Source: an uncultured Actinomycetes bacterium (lineage in GTDB: Bacteria; Actinomycetota; Actinomycetes; Mycobacteriales; Nakamurellaceae). From it: a stretch of DNA of 64,000 nucleotides. The translations under genes and the position numbers were made by a program. The stretch's first letter is position 1, and every line of letters begins with the position of its first letter. The notes under the pieces were generated by a model. The model saw nothing but the letters and a program-made list of their open reading frames with translations, was not told the DNA's origin and ran no database searches. The stretch lies in the NCBI GenBank assembly GCA_937926105.1, contig CALANS010000020.1, positions 50,608 to 114,607 of the forward strand, in the 5' to 3' direction. This document shows positions 51,847 through 61,400 of the stretch, one piece after another.

Positions 51847-53924
51847 GCACGGACACCAACACTCCCGCAGCCCCGCAGCGGGCGGCCGAGTCCGATGCTG
51901 AGACCCTGAAGAAGCAGAGCCGCTCCGGCTCCCGCGGGCATGGTCCATGGGGCGGCTCGGCACCCACCGAGAAGGCCGCCCACTTCGGCGCCTCGGCGAA
52001 GCGCCTGATCGGGCGATTGGCCCCGGAGAAGGGCAAGATCGCCGCGGTGCTGGTGCTCTCGCTGGGCGGGATCGCGCTGTCGGTGATCGGACCCAAGATC
52101 CTCGGCCACGCCACCAACATCATCTTCAACGGTTTCATGGGCACCGAGCTGGCCAGCAAGATGCCGCCCGGCACCACCAAGGAGCAGGCCGTCGCCGGGC
52201 TGCGCGCCGCGGGCGACAACACCATGGCGGACCTGCTGTCGGGGATGGACGTCACCCCCGGGGTGGGCATCGACTTCCATGCCCTGGCCACCGTGCTGCT
52301 GTGGGTGCTGGTGCTCTACATCGGCTCCTCGCTGCTGATGTGGGCGCAGGCCTACATCCTGAACTTTGTGGTGCAGAACGCAATCTTCACGTTGCGGGAG
52401 GACGTCGAGACCAAGCTGAACAAGCTGCCGCTGGCCTACTTCGACCGCCAGCCCCGCGGCGAGGTGCTGTCCCGGGTGACCAACGACATCGACAACATTT
52501 CGCAGTCGTTGCAGCAGACCATGTCCCAGCTGCTGAACTCGCTGCTGACCGTGATCGGCGTGCTGGTGATGATGTTCGTCATCTCCCCGATCCTGGCGGT
52601 GATCGCCCTGATCGCCGTGCCACTGTCGGCGGTCGTCACCGCGCAGATCGCCAAGCGCAGCCAGAAAAAGTTCATCGCACAGTGGCGCTACACCGGCGAG
52701 CTCAATAGCCAGGTCGAGGAGGCCTTCACCGGCCACTCGCTGGTGAACGTGTACAACCGTCGCGCGGAGATCGAAGAGCAGTTCCGGCAGAAGAATTCCG
52801 AGCTGTACGAGGCGTCATTCAAGGCCCAGTTCATCTCCGGGATCATGATGCCGGCGATGATGTTCATCGGGAACCTGAGCTACGTGCTGGTGGCGGTGGT
52901 CGGCGGCCTGCGGGTGGCGTCTGGGTCGATGACGCTGGGCGACGTGCAGGCCTTCATCCAGTACTCGCGCCAGTTCACCCAGCCGCTGTCCCAGTTGGCG
53001 TCGATGGCGAACGTGCTGCAGTCCGGAGTAGCCTCCGCGGAGCGGGTTTTCGAGCTGCTCGACGAGACCGAGCAGTCCCCGGATCCGGCGAACCCGGCGA
53101 CGGTGACGGCCACCCGCGGTCGGGTCGAATTCGAGAACGTCTCGTTCTCCTACTCGCCGGACAAGCCGCTGATCACCGACCTGTCACTGGTGGCGAAGCC
53201 CGGCCACACCATCGCGATTGTCGGCCCCACCGGTGCCGGCAAGACCACCCTGGTGAACCTGATCATGCGGTTCTACGAGCTGGATGCGGGCCGGATCACC
53301 TTGGACGGCGCCGACATCACCACCATGACGCGCCGCGCGTTGCGCTCCCGGGTCGGAATGGTGCTGCAGGACACTTGGCTGTTCGGCGGGACCATCCGCG
53401 ACAACATCGCCTACAGCAGGCCGGATGCCACCGAGGAGCAGATCCTCGCGGCCGCGCAGGCCACCTTCGTGGATCAGTTCGTCCGGTCGCTGCCGGACGG
53501 GTACGACACGGTGATCGACGAGGAGGCGAGCAACGTCTCGGCCGGGCAGAAGCAGCTGCTGACGATCGCCCGGGCGTTCCTGGCCGACCCGGCGCTGTTG
53601 ATCCTGGACGAGGCGACCAGCTCGGTGGATACCCGCACGGAGGTGCTGGTACAGCACGCCATGGCGGCACTGCGCGGCGGCCGGACCAGTTTCGTGATCG
53701 CGCACCGGCTCTCGACCATCCGGGATGCCGACCTGATCCTGGTGATGGAGAACGGCCGGATCGTGGAACAGGGCAACCACACCGAGCTGCTGGAGCGGCA
53801 GGGCCACTACTTCGACCTGTACAACGCGCAATTCGTGGCGCCGATGGCCCCGGATGATGCGGACGAGCAGGCACAGCCGGTCGGCGCGGGGGTGGGCGGA
53901 GCGCCGGGTCCGGCGCGAAGCTGA
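51843..53924 (+). CDS. ABC exporter half-transporter, catalytic NBD
   Basis: A 693-residue fused TM-ATPase with an extra 55-residue N-terminal hydrophilic segment and a periplasmic-type extension of about 60 residues between helices 1 and 2. The ATPase domain has Walker A GPTGAGKTT, Walker B LLILDEATSSVD with catalytic Glu and H-loop IAHRLSTI. The signature is NVSAGQKQL, departing from SGGQ, complementing the partner's intact SGGQ. The pair thus forms one competent and one degenerate ATP site, as in TM287/288-type heterodimers. Overlaps its partner by ATGA. Confidence 0.93.
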   Translation: MSTDTNTPAAPQRAAESDAETLKKQSRSGSRGHGPWGGSAPTEKAAHFGASAKRLIGRLAPEKGKIAAVLVLSLGGIALSVIGPKILGHATNIIFNGFMGTELASKMPPGTTKEQAVAGLRAAGDNTMADLLSGMDVTPGVGIDFHALATVLLWVLVLYIGSSLLMWAQAYILNFVVQNAIFTLREDVETKLNKLPLAYFDRQPRGEVLSRVTNDIDNISQSLQQTMSQLLNSLLTVIGVLVMMFVISPILAVIALIAVPLSAVVTAQIAKRSQKKFIAQWRYTGELNSQVEEAFTGHSLVNVYNRRAEIEEQFRQKNSELYEASFKAQFISGIMMPAMMFIGNLSYVLVAVVGGLRVASGSMTLGDVQAFIQYSRQFTQPLSQLASMANVLQSGVASAERVFELLDETEQSPDPANPATVTATRGRVEFENVSFSYSPDKPLITDLSLVAKPGHTIAIVGPTGAGKTTLVNLIMRFYELDAGRITLDGADITTMTRRALRSRVGMVLQDTWLFGGTIRDNIAYSRPDATEEQILAAAQATFVDQFVRSLPDGYDTVIDEEASNVSAGQKQLLTIARAFLADPALLILDEATSSVDTRTEVLVQHAMAALRGGRTSFVIAHRLSTIRDADLILVMENGRIVEQGNHTELLERQGHYFDLYNAQFVAPMAPDDADEQAQPVGAGVGGAPGPARS

Positions 53925-53969
53925 GGCCGGGCGTCCGGCGAGCGCGAACCGTCCGTGTACGCTTGAGGT

Positions 53970-53999
53970 GCCGCAGTGCCCCAGCCGGGGCGGTGCGGC
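53970..53999 (+). other. Hairpin in the helicase leader
   Basis: In the 226-base region before the helicase gene, GCCGCA...TGCGGC (outer, 6 bp) and GCCCC...GGGGC (inner, 5 bp) pair around AGCC with a two-base internal mismatch. It could terminate the exporter operon or structure the helicase 5' leader. A TACGCT at 53959-53964 could be a -10 for the helicase. Confidence 0.4.
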
Positions 54000-54150
54000 G
54001 GTCGTTTGCTGATGGCGGCGTCCCGGGCCCTGCCCGTCACCGCTTCCTGTCTCCCCACCGGCACGATTCGCGTAGTACCGCGCGGACCGTGGACGACGGT
54101 CGGCCAGCACCGCGGCCACCCGTCCACCCATCGTGAGGAAACACCCGACC

Positions 54151-55494
54151 ATGAGCACTGCCCACACTGACCCGCGCCCGCAGCAGGGCACCGGCCGATC
54201 GCGCCGTCGCCGTCGCGGGGCACCCCAGCGCGCCGGCACCCCGTCGCGACCGAACCGCGATGCCCAGCAGCGCTCGAGCGCGGCGAAAACGCCGAGCGCG
54301 GCGCTGTTCTCGGCGACCACCCCGGCGCCCGTGAGCGCGGCTGCACCAGCGACCTTCGACGCGCTCGGCGTACCGGCCACGTTGCTGCCCGCACTGGCGG
54401 CGCTCGGCGCCACCAGCCCGTTCCCGATCCAGGCCGCAACGCTGCCGGCCACCCTCGCCGGGCGTGACGTACTGGGCCGCGGACGCACGGGTTCGGGCAA
54501 GACGATCGCGTTCGCGGTGCCGCTGGTCACCCGGCTGGCCGGCCGGCGTGCCCGCGCCGGACACCCTCGCGGCCTGGTGTTGGTCCCCACCCGGGAGCTG
54601 GCGGGCCAGGTGCACCGCACCGTCGCGCCGCTGGCTCGGGCCGCGGGGCTGCGCGCCAGCACCGTCTATGGCGGGGTCGGCTATGGCAGCCAAGTCGCGG
54701 CGCTGCGCGCCGGCGTCGACATCCTCATCGCCTGCCCCGGCCGGTTGGAGGACCTCATCGCACAGGGCACCTGCCAACTCGGCGACATCGAGGTCACCGT
54801 GCTGGACGAGGCCGACCACATGGCCGACCTGGGCTTCCTACCCGCGGTGCGGCGGCTGCTCCGCGCCACCGCCCCGGACGGCCAGCGGATGCTGTTCTCG
54901 GCAACCCTGGACAACGGGATCTCGGTGCTGGCGGGCGACTTCCTGTCGGATCCGGCGGTGCACGCCGTGGACGACGAGAGCTCACCGGTGCAGACCATGA
55001 CGCATCGCGTACTGCTCGTGCAGCCGGCCGATCGCTCCGCCGTGATCAGGGAGCTGGCCGCCGGGCGCGGCCGCCGGCTGCTGTTTACCAGGACGAAGTA
55101 CGGCGCACGAAAGTGGGCCAGAGCCCTGACCAAGAGCGGCATCCCGGCGGTCGACCTGCACGGCAACCTGTCGCAGGGGGCCCGGGAGCGGAACCTGGCG
55201 GCGTTCTCCTCCGGGGAGGCGACCGTCCTGGTGGCCACGGACATAGCAGCCCGAGGCATCCACGTGGACGACATCGAACTGGTGGTGCACCTGGATCCGC
55301 CGGCCGAGCACAAGGCATACCTGCACCGTTCCGGCCGCACGGCGCGAGCCGGCGCCGGTGGCACCGTGGTGACGCTCACCCTGCCCGAGCAGCGTGACGA
55401 CGTGCGGGCCCTGATGCGCAAGGCGAACATCACCCCGACCATCGTCTCGGCCACGCCGGGATCGGACAACCTGGCGGCGGTGCTGGCCGGCTGA
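54151..55494 (+). CDS. DEAD-box RNA helicase (RhlE-like)
   Basis: A 447-residue ATP-dependent RNA helicase. After a 45-residue Arg/Ala-rich leader: Q-motif region FPIQAATLPATLAGRD, Walker A GRGRTGSGKT, PTRELAGQV (Ia), TPGR-equivalent ACPGRLEDL (Ib), LDEADHMADLGF (II), FSATLD (III), and HRSGRTARAG (VI). Short C-terminal end without an extra RNA-binding domain. Likely assists RNA folding or decay, perhaps at low temperature given the long leader (family inference). ATG at 54151; GTG at 54133 is in-frame and alternative. Confidence 0.94.
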   Translation: MSTAHTDPRPQQGTGRSRRRRRGAPQRAGTPSRPNRDAQQRSSAAKTPSAALFSATTPAPVSAAAPATFDALGVPATLLPALAALGATSPFPIQAATLPATLAGRDVLGRGRTGSGKTIAFAVPLVTRLAGRRARAGHPRGLVLVPTRELAGQVHRTVAPLARAAGLRASTVYGGVGYGSQVAALRAGVDILIACPGRLEDLIAQGTCQLGDIEVTVLDEADHMADLGFLPAVRRLLRATAPDGQRMLFSATLDNGISVLAGDFLSDPAVHAVDDESSPVQTMTHRVLLVQPADRSAVIRELAAGRGRRLLFTRTKYGARKWARALTKSGIPAVDLHGNLSQGARERNLAAFSSGEATVLVATDIAARGIHVDDIELVVHLDPPAEHKAYLHRSGRTARAGAGGTVVTLTLPEQRDDVRALMRKANITPTIVSATPGSDNLAAVLAG

Positions 55495-55699
55495 TCGGCT
55501 CGCCGCGCGGCCGACACGGGCGGCAACGACGTACATTTCTGCCCGGGCAAATAGGCAGCCCGAGACGAGACGCCGAACACCGCAGCCGGATCCGCCGACG
55601 GTCGGACTCGAATGCCGCAGGCTAACCGTGCAGGGCGAAAGCCCCCTGGACGCGCGACGCGGCCCGTGCCATGCTGCGGTGGTGGCGGTGGTCGAGGGC

Positions 55700-56101
55700 A
55701 TGGTGGCGTTCAATGTCAGCACGTCCCACACCGCCGAATCCTTCTCGCAGCGTGTGGGCGTTCAGCCGACGACGGCCAAGGAGGTCGGCGACCCGGTAGG
55801 CAACGGCCGATCCGGTCGCCGTCATACGTTCGCGCTCTGGCGCCTGGAATACGACTACGACGACGACACCCCCAACCCACTCAACGATGCATTGCTGGAC
55901 CTGCTGACGAAGTTCGACGGTCGGGAAGAGGCACTGGACGAGTTGCGCGACTCGTTCGAGCTTGGTGTGCAATGCCACGGAACGTCGAACAGTCCCCAAG
56001 GCGGATTCTGGCTGTCTCCAGAAGTGCTGCGGCGGATGGGCCGGCTGGGCGTCGACTTTATGTGCACGGTCTACTGCGACGGCGACGAGCTCGACCGCTG
56101 A
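55700..56101 (+). CDS. DUF4279 domain protein
   Basis: A 133-residue soluble protein. It opens MVAFNVSTSHTAESFSQRVG and continues VQPTTAKEVGDPVGNGRSGRRHTFALWRLE, matching the DUF4279 pattern of a short beta-alpha unit, LGxxP and GDPxxG motif. A C-terminal SPEVLRRMGRLGVDFMCTVY completes it. These are often immunity-like or of unknown role; no toxin gene is adjacent here. The start is uncertain; in-frame GTG at 55682 exists and the ribosome-binding site is weak. Confidence 0.8.
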   Translation: MVAFNVSTSHTAESFSQRVGVQPTTAKEVGDPVGNGRSGRRHTFALWRLEYDYDDDTPNPLNDALLDLLTKFDGREEALDELRDSFELGVQCHGTSNSPQGGFWLSPEVLRRMGRLGVDFMCTVYCDGDELDR

Positions 56102-56261
56102 CCACTGGCGGGAGCAGTCCGCGACCGACGTCCGCGCAGGAACTGGTATTACTGGGAGTGCGTCCACATTCGTGGGATATGCACGACGTGTCGGTCCGGA
56201 TCGACTTCGTAGCCGAACCCGTGCTGAACGTGTTGATACGAAGCGGATGTCATCCACTTCC

Positions 56262-57392
56262 TCACCCGAGCGGTACGAAGAACGCGTCCACGTCGGCCGC
56301 GGTGACCTCCTTGAGCGACGACGGCCGCCAGCGGGGGTGGCGGTCCTTGTCGATGATCCGGGCCCGGATACCCTCGGCGAAGTCCGGGTGGTCCATGAAC
56401 CGGGTGCACAGCATCAGGTCCTGCTCCAGCACCTGCGCCAGCGTCATGGTGGCGGCGTTGCGGACGGCGCGAAGGGTCACGGCCACGGCGGTGGGCGACA
56501 TGCCGGCCAGCACCTCGGCGGCCCGAGCTGCGGCCCCCTCCGAACGGGATCGCAACCGGTGCAGCATCTCTCGGGCGTCGTCGCCGGCGTAGCAGGCGTC
56601 GATCCACGGGCGGTCGGTCGGCCAGCGGCCCGGTGGCGGTGACTCCGACAGCGCCGTCACCGCCCCGGCAACGGCGTGCAGCACGCCCGCATCGTCACCC
56701 GCTTGCGACGAGATGTTCGGCGCCGCAGCCGGATCGCCCGGCCGCACGGCCCCGTCACCGCCGTCGGAACCGGTCCACCCGCCCGGCACCGCCAGCCGCT
56801 CCACCAGCCGGGCCAGGTTCGCCCGCGGCACGAAGTGGTCGGCCAACCCCGCAGCGATCGCGTCGGCCGGGCCGAACCGGGCCCCGGTCAGCGCAGCGTG
56901 GGTGCCCAGCTCCCCCGGCGCGCGGGCCAGCAGGTACAGCCCACCGACGTCCGGGGACAGCCCGATCGCCGTCTCCGGCATGGCCACCTGCGACGTCTCG
57001 GTGACGACACGGACCGAGGCGTGCCCGGAGATGCCTAGCCCGCCACCGAATACGATGCCGTCCATCAGCGCGACAACGGGTTTCGGGTACTGCGCGATCT
57101 CCAGGTTCATCCGGTACTCGTCGCCCCAGAACGCCTCGGGGCCGGCCGCCGCACCGGTCAAACCGTCGTACACGGCGGCGATGTCGCCCCCCGCGCACAG
57201 CCCCCGCTCGCCGGCTCCGTCGATCAGTACCGCCTGGACGGATTCGTCGGAGGAGAACCGGTCCAGCGCCGAGCGCACCTGAGTGATCATCGCGACGGTC
57301 AGGGCGTTGATCTTGGCTGGCCGGTTCAGCCTGATGTGGCCGAGCCGGCCGCGCGTCGTCACGAGAACGTGCTGCGCCTGGGTCGTGGTCAC
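56262..57392 (-). CDS. Enoyl-CoA hydratase/isomerase family, 3-hydroxyisobutyryl-CoA hydrolase-like
   Basis: A 376-residue crotonase-fold protein, longer than enoyl-CoA hydratase (about 260) and close to 3-hydroxyisobutyryl-CoA hydrolase of valine degradation. Oxyanion-hole segments AGGDIAAVYDG and GIVFGGGLGISGHAS, then MPETAIGLSPDVGGLYLLARAPG, are typical of that subgroup. GTG start. It lies 22 bases downstream of the 338-residue hypothetical gene on the same strand but shows no evident link to it. Substrate assignment is inferred from length and these motifs. Confidence 0.88.
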   Translation of the reverse strand: MTTTQAQHVLVTTRGRLGHIRLNRPAKINALTVAMITQVRSALDRFSSDESVQAVLIDGAGERGLCAGGDIAAVYDGLTGAAAGPEAFWGDEYRMNLEIAQYPKPVVALMDGIVFGGGLGISGHASVRVVTETSQVAMPETAIGLSPDVGGLYLLARAPGELGTHAALTGARFGPADAIAAGLADHFVPRANLARLVERLAVPGGWTGSDGGDGAVRPGDPAAAPNISSQAGDDAGVLHAVAGAVTALSESPPPGRWPTDRPWIDACYAGDDAREMLHRLRSRSEGAAARAAEVLAGMSPTAVAVTLRAVRNAATMTLAQVLEQDLMLCTRFMDHPDFAEGIRARIIDKDRHPRWRPSSLKEVTAADVDAFFVPLG

Positions 57393-57414
57393 CGGACCAC
57401 CGTAGCGGCCGGGA

Positions 57415-58431
57415 TCAGGGCACGAACCGGCTGCCGTTCCACGTCCAGTCGACCATGGTGGCCAGCGCGCTGGCGCTGATCTCCGATGCCCGGCGCACCA
57501 GGCCGAGCTCGCCGCCGAACCGGGTGACGCCCGGGACGAGTCCAGCCGGCGCGATGATCCGTGCCCAGGCGAGGTCGGAACGATCGGCAGGGACGGGTCC
57601 CGGCGCCGCTGCCTGCAGCCCCGACCCGGACAACGCGGTATCCAGCGGCAGCAGGCTCGCGCCGCTGACCGTGGTCTGCCCGAACGCGCCGGCCACCTGG
57701 TCGAAGAACAGGCAGGTCCAGTCGGCGGTATCGGCGCCGGCGGTGCCGGCCTGCACCCGCACCGCCAGCCGGTACGGGTCGCCCGACGAGGCGGCCGGGT
57801 GCCCCAGCACCACCGGGTCGGTGGCCGGCGCCACGGTCGCCGCGGCGGGCGCCACCAGCGCGGCCCGGCCCAGATAGACCAACAGGTCGAACGGCACCGT
57901 GGTGCCGGCCGGGGGCAACGCCGCCGGTGTCAGCAGGGGCAGCAACCCTCCGGCCGTGTGCAGCGAGTCGAGCACCGTCGCCAGCGCGGGGGCCAGATCG
58001 GAGCGCAGCGTCACCGTGGCCGGCACCGTGGCGCCCACGTCCCCAGCCGGTCGATCGTTGGCGAGCGCCGTCAGGGCCAGCGCGGGCGCCGGGTCGCCGA
58101 GGCCAGGCAGCGGGGTGCTGCCCGCCAGACCCAAGGCGGCGCCCAGCATCTGGGTGCGCATGTCGTCCTGGCCGAGGGTGGTCAACATGTTGAGGTAGCC
58201 GCCCACCTCGGTGATGTTCGCCGGGGCCGGGATGCGGGAGGGCACCACACTGCCCTGCAGCGCCAGGCGCTGCAGCAGCAGCACCTGGGCCTGCTGGGCC
58301 TCCGGCGTGTTGGCCGCGGCGATCAAGCCGGTGAGCGCGCCCATCAGCGAGTCGATGGCATCCTGCGACACGACGGGAATCAGGCTGGTGGCGGAGTCGT
58401 CGGCGGTGATGCCGGTGTCTGGACTGGTCAT
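57415..58431 (-). CDS. Unassigned 338-residue protein, partner of the giant protein
   Basis: A 338-residue soluble protein with no signal peptide or TM helix. It is rich in Ala, Leu, Pro and Gly; notable segments are ITEVGGYLNMLTTLGQDDMRTQMLG, a central VVLGHPAASSGDPYRLAVRVQ and the C-terminal MVDWTWNGSRFVP. The middle part looks beta-rich. I recognise no family. ATG with AAGGA upstream lies 15 bases after the giant gene's stop, so the two form one transcript. Tight linkage suggests functional partnership, which is inference. Confidence 0.72.
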   Translation of the reverse strand: MTSPDTGITADDSATSLIPVVSQDAIDSLMGALTGLIAAANTPEAQQAQVLLLQRLALQGSVVPSRIPAPANITEVGGYLNMLTTLGQDDMRTQMLGAALGLAGSTPLPGLGDPAPALALTALANDRPAGDVGATVPATVTLRSDLAPALATVLDSLHTAGGLLPLLTPAALPPAGTTVPFDLLVYLGRAALVAPAAATVAPATDPVVLGHPAASSGDPYRLAVRVQAGTAGADTADWTCLFFDQVAGAFGQTTVSGASLLPLDTALSGSGLQAAAPGPVPADRSDLAWARIIAPAGLVPGVTRFGGELGLVRRASEISASALATMVDWTWNGSRFVP

Positions 58432-58446
58432 GACCGGTCACGTCCT

Positions 58447-61400
58447 TCAGTGGTCGCCGGAGCCGCCGCCGGAACCGGCGTCGGACGTGGAATCGTCGGA
58501 ACTTGCGGTGTTGCCCGTGTTCTTGGCGGCGGACTTCGTGACCGAGGCGTCGGCGCGACGGAACTTCGACGGGTCGGCCGGCGTCGAGGAACCGGAGCCC
58601 GAACCAGAACCGGCCGGTCCGCCGCCCTTGCCGGTCGTCACGCCGGGCACACCCTCGGCCTCCAGGGCCGCCTTGACCGCGGACGCCCGGGCGCTCTGCA
58701 GGGTGTCGGCGGTGGCGACGGTGTCGTCCGAGCCGAAGAATCCCGTCACCGTCACCGCAGTGGCCTGGGCGGCCTTGGCCTTCGCCGCCCAGTCTTTGAT
58801 GGCCTTGAGCTGGCCCTTCGCGGTGGTGCCGGCCGGGGCGTCGGCGATCGTGGAGGAGTCCTTGGCGAAGAACACCGACAGGGTCGGGGGCTTGTCAGTC
58901 TTGTCCGAGCCCTTCTTGTCGGAGTCCGCCTTCTTGGCCAGCGCCAGTTTCACCGCGTTGTCCATCGCCTTCCCGGCCAGCGCTGAGGCCTGCGCGAGGG
59001 CGTCCTTGCGTGCCGCCTCTGCGGTGTCCAGGGTCTTGCCGGTGACGGTGGCCAGGTTGTTGGCGTTGGTCAGGGCGGCAATGTCGAACCCGGGCTGAGC
59101 GGCGGCCGCGCTCGCCAAGGCCTGGGCCAGCGAGGTGTCCGGCGTGACCCCGGTGGTGGAGAAGTTGTTGATCACCGGCGCCAGACCCGGCAGCGCCGAC
59201 GGAGCGGTCAACCCAGCCGTGAGTGAGTCGGTGGGCACCGTCACCGTCCCGATCTCGGTGGCCGAGTCGGCGGGACTGTCCTGCCAGTTCCAGAACCGGG
59301 TCAGGTCGATCTGCTCCGCAGACGGGCAATGGCCGAGCACGGCCTCGCCCAACACGCCCTGGGTGGGCAGCGCGATGCGAGAGGTTGGTGGGGTGAAACC
59401 GTCGGTATGGAAACGGGTGAGCGCGTCGGTGATGTCCTTGGTGGTCAGGCCGGGCTTGGTCACGGTGCCCTGATCGTCGACCTCGGTGGTCATCGCGGTG
59501 GCGGCGAACGGGATCTGGAACGGAAGGATCATGCAGTTGCCGAAGTAGCCCAGCACCGTGTTGGTGACGCAGGAGACGAGCGGCACCGCCTGCGCTTCGC
59601 CGTTCTCGTCCGGCGGCAGGGTGAGCTCGTAGCGCTCCAGCAGTACCACCCGCTCCTCGGGGGACAGCGAGGAGAACACCGCCACCGAACAGGTCATGGT
59701 GTTGCGCACGCACCACTGCAGGGTCTTTTCGATCTCCAGCACCGCGGTGTAGCCGAGCAGCGGCGGGATCACCCTGCTCGACACCGGATAGGCGGTACGC
59801 GGTAGCACCAGCGGCGCGCCGGAGAACGACTGGGTGGCGAACTGTACCGCCCCGGCCTGCGCGGAGAAGGCGGTGACGGGCGGCCCGCCGAGCAGTGACT
59901 CGAGCTGATCGGGCCCGTAGGCAACGGGTGGGTGGGCCTCGTCGACGGCGGCCTGCAGCGCGTCCTCCAGGCCGGAGGTGATGCCCAGCCAGCCGGCGCC
60001 CAGCCGCAGCGCGGCCAGGCGCTCCGGGATCGTGGCGTACGTCAATGGCCGGAACCGGCGGGTGATCTCGAACCCGGCGACGTCCTGCCGGGGGATGGAT
60101 CGGGGCAACACCACCGATCCGGTCAGCGTGGTGGCGGTGTAGTTGGGGTCCTGGGCGTCGTGGCCGCTGAATGCCCGGCGCGCGCGCAGCACCGCCAGCA
60201 GCTCGTCGGCGGTCAGATCTGCCGGCAGATCGATGGTCGGCCCGGTCAGCAGGGTGGCCGGGGTGCGCAGCCCCCGCTTGGACACCACGGTGACGTACAG
60301 GTCCTCGCTGGGCAGGAAGCGCCCGGTCAGCGACAGCGAGATCACGTCCTCCGCGTCGCCACCGGCGCCCTGCACGGCGGCCTGCGGGTCACCGGCGAAT
60401 TCGGTGGCAAGGCTCAGCCCCTGCCGGTAGCGCGCCGGGAGCACGCCGGCCAAGATGTCGGCGTGGCCGATCAGCTCGGCGTAGCGGTGCAGTACGGCGG
60501 CCCGGTCGGCCGGCGCGGCCAGCAGCGCGGCGGGTTCGTCGGCCGGCAGGAACCGCACCACATCCAGCGGCACCAGGCAGATCAGCGTGACACCCTCGAC
60601 GGTGGTCGTGATGTCGAACAGCCGCAACACCTCCCAGTACTGCACGGTCAGCGCGCGAGTCTTGTTGTGGTTGGTAATGACCTTGGTGACCACCCGATCG
60701 GACTCCGACGCGGTGGCCAGCCGCATGGCGGTGCGGGAGGCCTGCCGGCGCGCGGAGGCCTGCCGCTGCACCGCGGCGTGCGTGGTCTGCGCGGTGGCCG
60801 ACGTGGTGTCCCGGGTGCCTTGCATCCAGGTGGAGGTGCTGCCATGCGAGGACGAACTGCCGGAGCTGGCCGCCACTCCGCCGCCGATCACCACCGGGCC
60901 GAGGGCGAGCCCGATACCACCGGCACCCGCTTTGGAGGAGGAGTGCGCAGAGGTGTCGATGACGCTGCCGCCGGAGGCAGTCTCGTCGAAGGCGGACCGG
61001 AAGGTGGCGTCGGCGCTGGTGTCGTCCAGCTCGGTGAAGCCGAGTTGTTCGGTGGTGTCCAGGGTTTCGGAGTCGACCACGCTGGAGGTGGCGATCCGTT
61101 CCACCACGGCAACCCGCTGCTGCTCCCCCGGCGCCAGCGGCAACGAGTACACCAGGTCGCCCAGTGCCAGCCCGACCGGGCTCCAGCGCTGCGCCATCTG
61201 CACCACGTAGCCGATCGCGAGTGAGCCGGCCAACGGCGTCCCGGCGAACACGCCGCCGGTGGGGTGCGCCAGCCCGTCCCGGAACCCGTCGACGGACAGC
61301 GGCCGGGAGATCGGCACCCGTTCCACGAGCTCGAATTGCAGGGCGCCGAGCGCTCCGGCGAGCACCAGCAGCGGGTTGATGGTGCCGTAGGACGGCAGCA

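Noticed and set aside
55590..55640. Possible tRNA 3' end (GGACTCGAATGCCG resembles a T-loop)
   Set aside because: No cloverleaf, anticodon arm or acceptor pairing can be drawn around it.
55700..56101. DUF4279 protein as an immunity gene of a toxin pair
   Set aside because: No toxin, polymorphic repeat or secretion signal is present in the adjacent genes.
56149..56607. Minus-strand frame running past the crotonase gene end
   Set aside because: It is a shifted frame of the crotonase gene with a short tail; no ribosome-binding site or recognised domain.
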